Positions 1 through 6,364 of a DNA stretch of 12,939 bases are shown here, piece after piece. Numbering within the stretch: the stretch's first letter is position 1; every line of letters starts with the position of its first letter. The stretch is from Prevotella sp. (GTDB lineage: Bacteria > Bacteroidota > Bacteroidia > Bacteroidales > Bacteroidaceae), in contig JAEEZP010000257.1 in assembly GCA_016291915.1 (NCBI GenBank), positions 1 through 12,939 of the forward strand. Reading direction: 5' to 3'. Below the pieces are notes generated by a model that saw only the letters and a program-made list of their open reading frames with translations, ran no database searches and was not told where the DNA came from. Both the position numbers and the translations under genes were made by a program.

Positions 1-815
1 ACTTGGTTAGTATCGCGCAGCAGGCTATGCCACAGGTGTTCTCCGTGTTGGGACAGACGGCCAGTATCATCATCAGCATCGTAGCTTCAGTCATCACCTT
101 ATTATATATGTTCTTCATCCTGCTCGACTATGAGTATCTTACGGAGAACTGGATAAAGATCTTTCCGAAGAAAGCACGGCCTTTCTGGAACTCACTGATG
201 GGTGATGTGTCGCAGGCACTGAATAACTATATCCGTGGACAAGGATTGGTGGCGCTCACCATGGGAATCCTTTTCTGTATCGGGTTCACTATCATAAATT
301 TCCCCATGGCGATAGGTCTCGGTATCCTTATCGGTATCATGGATCTGGTACCTTACCTGCATACCTTCGCCTTGATACCTACGGCATTCCTTGCTCTGCT
401 CAAGGCTGCGGATACCGGACAGAATTTTTGGATTATTCTTCTCTCTGCCGTGGCTGTCTTTATCATTGTTCAGGTAATCATTGATATGATTGTGACACCG
501 AAGATTATGGGTACTGCCATGGGACTGAACCCAGCTATCTTGTTACTCTCACTCTCTGTGTGGGGTGCCTTGTTAGGATTTATCGGTGTTATCATTGCAC
601 TACCGCTAACGACAATCCTTATCACTTATTATCAACGGTATGTTACGCGGGAAACGCTTGAAGAGGATATTATACCGCCAGATGAGAACATTCCTGTTCT
701 CGAAGGGGAGAAGACCATACAATCGTATGATACATCAGAAATCCCCGCTGAGAACTTAAATGAAGAGACACTGATAAAGGAAAATCAAGAAAAAATAGAA
801 AAAACCACGGAATAA
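1..815 (+). CDS. AI-2E family transporter, C-terminal part (5' truncated)
   Basis: This is the C-terminal 270 or so residues of a polytopic membrane protein of the AI-2E/PerM (UPF0118) family. The family includes proposed autoinducer-2 exporters and Na+/H+-antiporter-like proteins; the substrate here cannot be told. The frame is open to the left edge, so the TTG at 3 is not a real start and the gene begins outside the window. Hydrophobic segments lie at about fragment residues 20-41, 82-99, 101-130, 142-160 and 178-208. Family motifs are visible: YIRGQ at 76-80, a GIMDLVPY segment at 111-118 and a conserved DMIVTPKIMG at 161-170. The last 45 or so residues form a charged, acidic cytosolic tail. 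The stop lies two bases before the -33 box of the tRNA-Lys promoter. The family call is firm; the function is not. Confidence 0.88.
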   Translation, partial: LVSIAQQAMPQVFSVLGQTASIIISIVASVITLLYMFFILLDYEYLTENWIKIFPKKARPFWNSLMGDVSQALNNYIRGQGLVALTMGILFCIGFTIINFPMAIGLGILIGIMDLVPYLHTFALIPTAFLALLKAADTGQNFWIILLSAVAVFIIVQVIIDMIVTPKIMGTAMGLNPAILLLSLSVWGALLGFIGVIIALPLTTILITYYQRYVTRETLEEDIIPPDENIPVLEGEKTIQSYDTSEIPAENLNEETLIKENQEKIEKTTE

Positions 816-816
816 T

Positions 817-847
817 TTTGTGATTTCAAAAAATCATTGTACCTTTG
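817..847 (+). promoter_or_regulatory. Bacteroidota-type promoter for tRNA-Lys
   Basis: TTTG at 817-820 is followed, after 19 bases, by TACCTTTG at 840-847. This is a full match to the Bacteroidota sigma-70 consensus TTTG-N19/20-TAnnTTTG. Transcription should begin about 6-8 bases further on, giving a leader of about 35 nt before the tRNA at 888. The promoter lies immediately behind the stop codon of the transporter gene. Confidence 0.82.
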
Positions 848-887
848 CATCCGCAATTTTGAAAGATTGCTTTATAAGGTTTATGGA

Positions 888-960
888 GATCCGTTAGCTC
901 AGCAGGTAGAGCACAACACTTTTAATGTTGGGGTCTTGGGTTCGAGCCCCAAACGGATCA
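888..960 (+). tRNA. tRNA-Lys (anticodon UUU)
   Basis: A complete 73-nt cloverleaf. The acceptor stem GATCCGT (888-894) pairs perfectly with ACGGATC (953-959), and the discriminator base is A960. The D stem is GCTC/GAGC (897-900/909-912). The anticodon stem CAACA/TGTTG (914-918/926-930) encloses the loop CTTTTAA with anticodon TTT at 921-923. The T arm is TTGGG-TTCGAGC-CCCAA. The bases after 960 are CTT, so the 3' CCA is not encoded and must be added after transcription, presumably by the nucleotidyltransferase encoded at 11108-12553. It stands alone, with its own promoter upstream and a terminator starting 5 bases downstream. Confidence 0.97.
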
Positions 961-964
961 CTTG

Positions 965-1014
965 AAAAAGTCCGCAAGAAGTCATTCCAGACACTTGTGG
1001 ACTTTTTCTTTTTT
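965..1014 (+). terminator. Rho-independent terminator after tRNA-Lys
   Basis: A 14-bp stem pairs 965-978 (AAAAAGTCCGCAAG) with 994-1007 (CTTGTGGACTTTTT), with a single G-U pair and a 15-nt loop. It runs into a T-rich tract ending at 1014. Because the left arm begins with five A residues, it could also stop transcription arriving from the right. Confidence 0.88.
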
Positions 1015-1091
1015 GGTGGAAATTCTGAATGTGGAACTGAAGTCTCCCCAATGGTATAGTAAAATATCTCTACTATGTTTTTTTTCAAAAT

Positions 1092-1173
1092 AGGTTGCAA
1101 GGTTGTCAAAACCTGCTGTAGCAAAAGGCGTGCAACCTGTTGGAGGTTGACAAAGGTTGACATGAGGTTGACA
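1092..1173 (+). repeat. Phased AGGTTGACA direct repeats
   Basis: Exact copies of AGGTTGACA lie at 1144-1152, 1154-1162 and 1165-1173, with start-to-start distances of 10 and 11 bp, close to one helical turn. A one-base variant, AGGTTGTCA, lies at 1100-1108. AGGTTGCA at 1092-1099 forms an inverted pair with TGCAACCT at 1131-1138. Helically phased direct repeats suggest a protein-binding iteron or operator, or slippage-generated repeats. No function can be assigned. Confidence 0.75.
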
Positions 1174-1174
1174 T

Positions 1175-1261
1175 AATTTTCGAGAGAATTGGAGAGGAAA
1201 GGGTACTAAATGCCCGGCCAAAGGTACTCTTTTTCCTTGAATTTTCGAGAGAATTCGAGAG
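1175..1261 (+). repeat. Pair of AATTTTCGAGAGAATT repeats, 65 bp apart
   Basis: The 16-mer AATTTTCGAGAGAATT occurs at 1175-1190 and 1240-1255. Each copy is followed by one variable base and GAGAG, so 21 of 22 positions match. The second copy also contains an internal near-tandem: TTCGAGAGA at 1244-1252 and again at 1254-1262. GGTACT occurs twice between the copies (1202-1207 and 1223-1228). The function is unknown. Confidence 0.75.
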
Positions 1262-1314
1262 AAATAATAGTCTTTTCTTTTTCTATTAGTTACCAGACTT
1301 TAGGAAGTTAATAG

Positions 1315-1345
1315 TTGAATGTTGTCTATTTAGTAAATAACTTTG
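1315..1345 (+). promoter_or_regulatory. Orphan Bacteroidota-type promoter
   Basis: TTG at 1315-1317, a 20-base spacer and TAACTTTG at 1338-1345 fit the TTG-N20-TAnnTTTG pattern. The -33 box is GTTG rather than TTTG. No protein gene follows on this strand before the hairpin terminator at 1485-1524, so the likely product is a short RNA. In AT-rich DNA a chance match is possible. Confidence 0.5.
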
Positions 1346-1350
1346 CTGAT

Positions 1351-1524
1351 CACATTATTGTTTTCTATTGATAATTATAAAAAAAATCCTATCTTGTTTA
1401 AACTTTTTCAATCCTTTTACGTCAAATAATTGGTTATGTAAATTTAAAGTTTTCTTTTTTATAAAAAGTAATTAGTTTATGGGTACAGGTGGCTTGTTTG
1501 TGAGTAATAGGCCACCTGTTTTTT
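1351..1524 (+). ncRNA. Candidate small RNA of about 170 nt
   Basis: This interval is inferred from an upstream promoter match (1315-1345) and a strong terminator (1485-1524) on the same strand with no convincing coding frame between them. The body is very AT-rich and contains one small hairpin (CTTTTT/AAAAAG, 1454-1468). The only notable reading frame starts at ATG 1479 and has 27 codons; it runs through the terminator, so it is unlikely. I do not recognise a known RNA family. The 5' end is estimated from the usual distance of the start point from the -7 box. Confidence 0.4.
1485..1524 (+). terminator. Rho-independent terminator, plus-strand oriented
   Basis: ACAGGTGGC (1485-1493) pairs perfectly with GCCACCTGT (1511-1519) across a 17-nt loop, and the T run continues to 1524. 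On the minus strand the hairpin is not followed by T residues, so it is a poor terminator for the lipoprotein gene ending at 1559. It points to plus-strand transcription entering from the left. Confidence 0.8.
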
Positions 1525-1558
1525 GTGCTTGTTTATCAACTCTTCTGACTGATATCGA

Positions 1559-2212
1559 TTAAAATTTCTGAACAAGCACACGGAAATAAGATTCCGGACT
1601 AAGATATGAACTGCCTACGGTAAGATCGCTTACTGTCGTACCGTCCACCTGAATACCTACGAGATAGAAATACACTTGCAGTTTATTACGGTAAAACTCT
1701 CCGTTATAGTTGGAATTATTGTAAAACCAGAAATCCACATCATGTGTTTCACCCTCATAAGTCAACGTTACGGTCTTTTTTCCGGAGTTGGGATCGCCGT
1801 ATTTATATTGCGGATATGCTCCGAAGAACACATCACTGTTGTTGTTCCTATACAGATAGTATTTGATGGCAAGTGTGACGTTGCCTCCCTCTTCAGCGGC
1901 GGCATCCTTTACCCAGGAGTCGTTACATCCCCTGACAAGGTTGACTATAGGTACTGATACATAGACACAAGAGTCACCCACACCGGTAACGGTAACCTGA
2001 GTGGAGATAGAATCAAGTTCGCTCAATGTTTCACCGGCAAAAAAGAGTTTTCCACTATAATCGCCTACCATCTGATTCATATAATAAGTATAGTCTTCCG
2101 GTGTTAATCCGGAGTAATCCTCAGTATCATTATCATCCCCGAGACATGAGGTAATGGTTAGTGCACCAACGAAAAGGAGCACACCATAGAAGATTTTGTT
2201 GATTTTATTCAT
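1559..2212 (-). CDS. Acidic-tailed lipoprotein, possibly DUF4840-like
   Basis: A 217-residue predicted lipoprotein. A hydrophobic signal segment (about residues 8-21) ends in a lipobox with Cys23 in TSC. The residues after the cysteine are strongly acidic (LGDDNDTED). In Bacteroidota such acidic signals next to the lipidated cysteine are associated with export to the outer face of the outer membrane, so surface exposure is plausible. The rest is rich in Tyr, Asn, Val and Thr with alternating hydrophobic residues, suggesting a beta-rich fold. The overall pattern reminds me of the Bacteroidales DUF4840 family, but that is recollection rather than a motif match. It lies 105 bp downstream of folE on the same strand, behind a repeat-rich spacer with no good promoter match. 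Function unknown. Confidence 0.82.
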   Translation of the reverse strand: MNKINKIFYGVLLFVGALTITSCLGDDNDTEDYSGLTPEDYTYYMNQMVGDYSGKLFFAGETLSELDSISTQVTVTGVGDSCVYVSVPIVNLVRGCNDSWVKDAAAEEGGNVTLAIKYYLYRNNNSDVFFGAYPQYKYGDPNSGKKTVTLTYEGETHDVDFWFYNNSNYNGEFYRNKLQVYFYLVGIQVDGTTVSDLTVGSSYLSPESYFRVLVQKF

Positions 2213-2225
2213 ATTATTTTAGTTA

Positions 2226-2257
2226 ACGAGTAAACAAGTTGACGAGTAAACGAGTTG
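2226..2257. repeat. Two tandem 16-bp repeats
   Basis: ACGAGTAAACAAGTTG (2226-2241) is followed directly by ACGAGTAAACGAGTTG (2242-2257), with one mismatch in 16. The array lies in the 5' leader region of the acidic-tailed lipoprotein gene, ending 14 bases before its start codon on the minus strand. Confidence 0.85.
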
Positions 2258-2283
2258 ATAGTTTATTTGTTCATGAGTTAATA

Positions 2284-2317
2284 CCCTAAACCCTAAACTC
2301 AACACTCTAAACCCTAA
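2284..2317. repeat. Telomere-like CCCTAAA repeats
   Basis: CCCTAAA occurs at 2284-2290 and 2291-2297, CTCTAAA at 2305-2311 and CCCTAAT at 2312-2318. On the minus (coding) strand these read TTTAGGG, directly after the folE stop codon. The array is too short and irregular to be a telomere. It resembles the simple-sequence tracts seen between genes in some Bacteroidales. Confidence 0.8.
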
Positions 2318-2911
2318 TTATATTCTTTTGCTTTCTCCCTGCAGGAGGTTCATGAATTCCTCTCGCGTCTTAGCCTGATTGAAAGCACCGCTGAAATCAC
2401 TCGTAGTGGTGATGGCATTCTGTTTCTCTACGCCGCGCATCTGCATACACATATGCTTGGCTTCAATGACCACCATAACACCCAATGGATGTAGTGTACT
2501 GTCGATACATTCCTTAATCTGCTGTGTGAGACGTTCCTGTACTTGCAGACGATGACTGTAGATATCCACCACGCGGGCAATCTTCGACAGTCCGGTGATA
2601 TATCCGTTGGGGATATAAGCCACATGTGCCTTGCCGTAGAAGGGTATCATATGGTGCTCACAGAGGGAGAAGAAATCGATGTCTTTAACAATAACCATCT
2701 GGTTGTATTTCTCAGCAAAGAGTGCATCGGTAAGGACCTTATGGGCATCCTGAGCATATCCTCGAGTGAGTATCTGCATAGCTTTTGCCACACGGATGGG
2801 AGTCTTGAGGAGTCCCTCACGCTGTGTGTCTTCTCCGAGTAGTGTGAGGATTGATTTGTAATGGACGGCCAGTTCATCAAGCCCTTCGCGAAATTCTATT
2901 TCAGGATTCAT
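2318..2911 (-). CDS. folE: GTP cyclohydrolase I
   Basis: Cytosolic homodecameric enzyme that converts GTP to 7,8-dihydroneopterin triphosphate, the first step of tetrahydrofolate synthesis. At 197 residues it has the usual bacterial length. Hallmarks: GEDTQREGLLKTPIRVAKAM at residues 26-45, and SLCEHHMIPFYGKAHVAY at 82-99, where Cys84 and His87 are zinc ligands. GLSKIARVV (107-115) and HRLQVQERLT (120-129) follow. HMCMQMRGV at 153-161 carries the third zinc ligand, Cys155, so this is the canonical zinc-dependent FolE type. It follows the SPOR-domain gene by 44 bp on the same strand, and I see no promoter in that gap, so it is probably cotranscribed from the DUF1599 promoter. Confidence 0.97.
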   Translation of the reverse strand: MNPEIEFREGLDELAVHYKSILTLLGEDTQREGLLKTPIRVAKAMQILTRGYAQDAHKVLTDALFAEKYNQMVIVKDIDFFSLCEHHMIPFYGKAHVAYIPNGYITGLSKIARVVDIYSHRLQVQERLTQQIKECIDSTLHPLGVMVVIEAKHMCMQMRGVEKQNAITTTSDFSGAFNQAKTREEFMNLLQGESKRI

Positions 2912-2955
2912 AATATATTATTTGATGAGTTTCTATTATTAACTGTAAATATCCC

Positions 2956-3579
2956 TCAATCTTGCACGGTAATCTTACCTTTTACGATACATGCCTGTGG
3001 GTAGCCCAGTTTCTTAACCTGTCGCAGGATGTCTTGTGCCTCGCCATAAGTCTTGAAATTTCCCATGCGGCAGATCCATCGCGGTGAGTAGAAATGTACG
3101 TAGATAGGTTGGTCGGGAAAGTTTGTCTTCATCTTACTGCCAGTCTCCTCGGCCTTGATTCGGTCGGCACGCGAGTTGCCACCGCTGTATACCTGTACAC
3201 GGTAACCGGTAATCTTGTAGGCACCACGCATCACTTTCTTACGGGTGTCAATCGTGGGGATATCGAGAGAACTGTCGTCACTCTTTTTCTCTGTAATCTC
3301 TTTCTTTGTTTCAGGTGTCTTGGATTCAGTCGCCGTCGTCTTATTTTCAGCTTCCTTGGTCGTTGTTACGGTAGCTGGTTTGTCGGGCAAAGGCTTACCG
3401 TTTACCAATTCGGTAATCTCTGCACTCTGCGTCACGGTTACTGTTCCCTGTCCCTGTTGTTTCTTCTGCAGTTCGTCGATGAATTTCTGTGCATGCCCGG
3501 GCACAGTCGTAAAAAGGTATAAAGATAAGATTATCATTACCTTTGTTACACGATTATTTTGAATGTTTGCTGTTCTCAT
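2956..3579 (-). CDS. Secreted SPOR-domain protein
   Basis: A 207-residue exported protein. The N-terminus has a basic stretch, a hydrophobic core (about residues 15-27) and a likely signal peptidase I site after GHA30. A low-complexity linker rich in Lys, Thr, Glu and Ser spans about 40-110. The C-terminus (about 122-203) is a SPOR domain, with GYRVQVYSGGNSRADR at 125-140 and the closing GYPQACIVK at 192-200. SPOR domains bind glycan strands stripped of stem peptides at division septa, so a periplasmic envelope role is likely. The annotated start gives a somewhat long N-region; Met15 (codon at 3535-3537) is an alternative. It lies 64 bp after tpiA. Confidence 0.88.
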   Translation of the reverse strand: MRTANIQNNRVTKVMIILSLYLFTTVPGHAQKFIDELQKKQQGQGTVTVTQSAEITELVNGKPLPDKPATVTTTKEAENKTTATESKTPETKKEITEKKSDDSSLDIPTIDTRKKVMRGAYKITGYRVQVYSGGNSRADRIKAEETGSKMKTNFPDQPIYVHFYSPRWICRMGNFKTYGEAQDILRQVKKLGYPQACIVKGKITVQD

Positions 3580-3643
3580 GACATAATTCTTTTTTTGTGA
3601 TTACCTTTCTACGATTGTACTCAGTCATACTGTGATTCACCGA

Positions 3644-4402
3644 TTATTTCCATGCGTCGATGATACCCTTGAAGTCAGCTGCTTTCAGGGATGCACCGCC
3701 GATCAGTCCACCATCGATGTCGGGTTTTGCAAAGAGCTCCGGCGCATTGCTGGCCTTACAGCTTCCACCATAGAGGATTGTGGTATCGTCTGCTACTTCT
3801 TTTCCATAGCGCTCAGCGATAATACTACGGATATATGCATGGATCTCTTCTGCTTGATCGCTGGTTGCTGTCTTTCCTGTTCCGATGGCCCATATCGGCT
3901 CATAAGCGATGATTATCTTACGGAAGTCTTCTTCGGAAAGATTGAATACACTACCCTCAAGTTCAGCCTTCACAACTTCGTTTTGTTTGTTTGCCTCACG
4001 CTCCTCGAGACTCTCACCGATACAGAAAATCACCTTCAAACCGTTTTCCAAAGCGAGGAGTACTTTCTCACGGAGGATCTCGGGTGTCTCATTATAATAT
4101 CCACGTCGCTCAGAGTGACCGATGATAACATACTGTGCACCGGTGCTTTTTACCATCTCTGCTGATACCTCACCGGTATAGGCTCCTTTTGCCTTGTCAG
4201 CACAATTCTCAGCGCCTAAAGCTACAACATCTTGGTTAAGGAACTGTGCAATACTTGCAAGATGGATGAAAGGTGTACAGATAACTACGCCGCAATTGGG
4301 CTTCTCTGCGGTTAATGTGTCGTTCAACTCTTTTGCAAGGGCGATACCGTCCTGCAAGTTCATGTTCATTTTCCAGTTTCCTGCTACAATTTTTCTTCTC
4401 AT
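3644..4402 (-). CDS. tpiA: Triosephosphate isomerase
   Basis: Cytosolic glycolytic enzyme interconverting dihydroxyacetone phosphate and glyceraldehyde 3-phosphate. The 252 residues match the family length. The catalytic set is complete: Lys11 in GNWKMN, His96 in IIGHSERR (93-100) and Glu168 in AYEPIWAIGTGKTA (166-179), which also includes the mobile loop 6. Phosphate-binding YGGS (211-214) and GLIGGASL (232-239) are present. The start codon lies 14 bp after the DoxX-type gene, so the two are almost certainly cotranscribed. Nothing in the sequence suggests altered activity. Confidence 0.98.
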   Translation of the reverse strand: MRRKIVAGNWKMNMNLQDGIALAKELNDTLTAEKPNCGVVICTPFIHLASIAQFLNQDVVALGAENCADKAKGAYTGEVSAEMVKSTGAQYVIIGHSERRGYYNETPEILREKVLLALENGLKVIFCIGESLEEREANKQNEVVKAELEGSVFNLSEEDFRKIIIAYEPIWAIGTGKTATSDQAEEIHAYIRSIIAERYGKEVADDTTILYGGSCKASNAPELFAKPDIDGGLIGGASLKAADFKGIIDAWK

Positions 4403-4416
4403 ATTAAAAAAACTTA

Positions 4417-5799
4417 TTATTCCTCTTCTTTTCGAGGATGATGTTTATAAATGTTTTGATATCTTTTCCATTTCTTCAACCATTTGGTCCATGCCCACAG
4501 TCGATCAGCAAGGATCAAGATAAACAGAGGCAAGGCAAACCATAGGAGTACGGCCACTATCTTTTGTGCTACGGTGGTGGCAGGCATCTGTCCTAATGAT
4601 GAGGCGTGCAACGGCTGTTTCAGCTTCGAACTGTCGGGCAACTGGTGATGACTCCATTTACGGATGATAGTTCCTGCTTTCAGTAACATCAACCCTGGAT
4701 TACTGCGAATCATCGTTTTCAGTGTTGTCTCATCAACATTACAGAATGGGTATTCCGCACCTGTCATCTCCCTCCATTGTGCCACTCCTTCCTCATCGCT
4801 GGCCGTAAGACCATAGAATGCATAATGATGATCTTGTGCATATTCATATAGTTGGTCGATCTCTCCGAAATTACCGTCATTGGCATTCTCTAAATGAGGG
4901 GCAATCAGTAAGAATACGTAGTTGGTATCACTGAGGATATCTTCCGTGATATCTTCTCCGCTGTCCATCGACATAATGGAGAAGTCGTGTATCGGTGGAA
5001 CATATCCTTCGCTGATAGTCTCAGTCTTACTGTCAACAAATGTCCATGTGGAGTCAGGATAATCTTCCAGTGTGAATTCTTTCTGCACACCGTCTTTTTC
5101 AAGGATGAAGGTTGTGCTGAATTCTGGTTGTGGGGCACCTTCAGGAATAACCATGCCCTCGGGAATATTTGCACCGATATGATAAGGACGGAAGTCAAAG
5201 CGGGGGAGGGTATATAGGCTCCACAGACTGGATATGATAATGAAGAGTATGCTGTAGTTCATTGCTATCCATTGATTAGTCTTGCTGACGAGGATGACCA
5301 ATACCGTCGGATAGATCATCAACACAATGGAACATGCCAATAATATGATATTCTTGAGCAGTGTCTGTCCATTGGTCAGATGAACGGCATCACCGAAACA
5401 GCCACAGTCAGAGATAGGATTGGCTATCCATAGCCACATACTGACGATAGTCATGAAAACCATGAAGGCGAAGGCTATTCTTGTGGTGGCTCGCCGCTGA
5501 ATGGCCAACAGTAGGAAGACACCTAAGCAAAACTCTATGGCTGCAAGAATGACAGCTGCCGAGAGCGTTACGATGTCAGGCAATACCCCTGAAAGGTTCA
5601 AGGCAGTGAGATAGTCTTGAATTTTGTATTGGGTGCCCAGCGGGTCGATAGCCTTGACGTACCCTGAGAAAATAAAGGTGAGTGCAACAAGGAAACGACA
5701 TAAGTTGACGATCAACCGGAGTATGGTTGTCGGCTTCTGACTGTCAGAACGTTTGTCCTTCACTGTCGTCTCTTTTGTTTTCTCTTTGTTATTTTTCAC
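4417..5799 (-). CDS. DoxX/MauE-type membrane protein with C-terminal thioredoxin-like domain
   Basis: A 460-residue inner-membrane protein. The N-terminal part has about five hydrophobic segments (25-47, 76-100, 104-126, 146-170, 180-198) and reads as a DoxX/MauE-like four-helix unit, with FIFSGYVKAIDPLG at 42-55 and a CGCFG motif at 132-136. The region at about 290-385 resembles a TlpA-like thioredoxin fold, including the SNPGLMLLKAGTIIRKW segment (366-382). It has no CxxC pair, so it is unlikely to be a conventional disulfide reductase. A final hydrophobic segment spans 414-431. I recall similar proteins in Bacteroides as the BT_3928 family. The start is GTG (complement of 5797-5799), overlapping the DUF1599 stop by four bases, which suggests translational coupling. 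Biochemical function unknown. Confidence 0.87.
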   Translation of the reverse strand: MKNNKEKTKETTVKDKRSDSQKPTTILRLIVNLCRFLVALTFIFSGYVKAIDPLGTQYKIQDYLTALNLSGVLPDIVTLSAAVILAAIEFCLGVFLLLAIQRRATTRIAFAFMVFMTIVSMWLWIANPISDCGCFGDAVHLTNGQTLLKNIILLACSIVLMIYPTVLVILVSKTNQWIAMNYSILFIIISSLWSLYTLPRFDFRPYHIGANIPEGMVIPEGAPQPEFSTTFILEKDGVQKEFTLEDYPDSTWTFVDSKTETISEGYVPPIHDFSIMSMDSGEDITEDILSDTNYVFLLIAPHLENANDGNFGEIDQLYEYAQDHHYAFYGLTASDEEGVAQWREMTGAEYPFCNVDETTLKTMIRSNPGLMLLKAGTIIRKWSHHQLPDSSKLKQPLHASSLGQMPATTVAQKIVAVLLWFALPLFILILADRLWAWTKWLKKWKRYQNIYKHHPRKEEE

Positions 5800-6347
5800 T
5801 TTTCACTTTCTTTTAACTTGATGGCTCCGAAGACAGCATAGTTGATGATGTCCATGTAGTTGGCGTCGATACCCTCACTGACAAGCGTTGCCCCGGCAAG
5901 GTCCTCAATCTCTTTGATTCGTTGGATCTTGGTAAGGATAAAGTCGGTATAGCTGCTGATACGCATCGAACGCCATGCCTCATCGTAGTCGTGATTCTTC
6001 TTGAACATCAGTTGCAGGGCCTCGTTGGCATACTTGTCGTAGAGCTCCATGGCTGTCTCGTTGTCGATATCCACTTGATCGACATATCCCTTAGCCAACT
6101 GTATCAGCCCGATGATGCCGTAGTTGATGAGTCCGATAAACTCTGGACGGATGCCTTCTCCTACCAGCGATTCTTTCTTTATCTCCAGGGAACGGATACG
6201 CTTGGCTTTGATGAACAGTTGGTCAGTGAGAGAACTGGGGCGCAATATTCTCCACGAAGCACTGTAATCGTGCAGCTTCTTCTCGAAGAGTGTCCTACAT
6301 TCTGTCATGACACTCCTGAACTGTTGTTCTGTTTTATCTGTTGTCAT
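5796..6347 (-). CDS. DUF1599 protein with two homologous halves
   Basis: A predicted cytosolic protein of 183 residues from the start chosen here, matching the Bacteroidota DUF1599 family, which has been linked to nucleotide-modification contexts. It carries an internal duplication. KKLHDYSASWRILR (23-36) corresponds to KKNHDYDEAWRSMR (116-129), and the two units then share TD, a basic K.QRI/KRI stretch, EGI and a closing INYG/INYA. Corresponding motifs are 93-94 residues apart. The open frame extends up to an ATG at 6381-6383, but the promoter -7 box lies inside that extension (6365-6372), so transcripts would begin after it. ATG 6345-6347 (MTTDKTEQQ) is therefore the likely start. It is the first gene of the DUF1599-DoxX-tpiA-SPOR-folE block. 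Function unproven. Confidence 0.86.
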   Translation of the reverse strand: MTTDKTEQQFRSVMTECRTLFEKKLHDYSASWRILRPSSLTDQLFIKAKRIRSLEIKKESLVGEGIRPEFIGLINYGIIGLIQLAKGYVDQVDIDNETAMELYDKYANEALQLMFKKNHDYDEAWRSMRISSYTDFILTKIQRIKEIEDLAGATLVSEGIDANYMDIINYAVFGAIKLKESEK

Positions 6348-6364
6348 AATCCAAAATATCTTGG

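Larger units (their letters stand above)
1015..1314. other. Non-coding repeat-bearing intergenic region
   Basis: I find no credible gene on either strand here. Short minus-strand open frames run back through the terminator and the tRNA and resemble no family. The stretch holds an AT-rich hairpin (ATAGTA at 1056-1061 with TACTAT at 1071-1076, followed by a T run), then the AGGTTGACA direct repeats (1092-1173) and the AATTTTCGAGAGAATT pair (1175-1261) listed separately. No second copy of the tRNA 3' end is present to mark an integrated element. Confidence 0.7.

Noticed and set aside
1055..1085. Second terminator (ATAGTA/TACTAT plus T run)
   Set aside because: A six-pair, nearly all A-T stem is too weak to claim, and the strong terminator upstream already ends the tRNA transcript.
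894..1221. Minus-strand open frames of 79-89 codons near the tRNA
   Set aside because: One runs through the tRNA gene and both lie across the terminator or the repeats. Their translations match no family pattern and no promoter fits.
1100..1261. CRISPR array from the clustered repeats
   Set aside because: Repeat units are 9-22 bp, spacing is irregular (10, 11 and 65 bp), and there are no spacers of uniform length or cas genes.
888..1300. Integrated mobile element at tRNA-Lys
   Set aside because: There is no integrase and no direct repeat of the tRNA 3' end anywhere I could see in the window. Only the short repeats listed remain.
1479..1562. Plus-strand 27-codon open frame
   Set aside because: It runs straight through the terminator hairpin and past the T run, and its composition is not protein-like.
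2284..2317. A true telomere or linear-replicon end
   Set aside because: Only four short imperfect units are present, inside a gene cluster.
3094..3562. Plus-strand open frames of 105-142 codons opposite the SPOR gene
   Set aside because: They are antisense shadows of a well-supported gene; the Cys- and Leu-rich translation is an artefact of the opposite frame.
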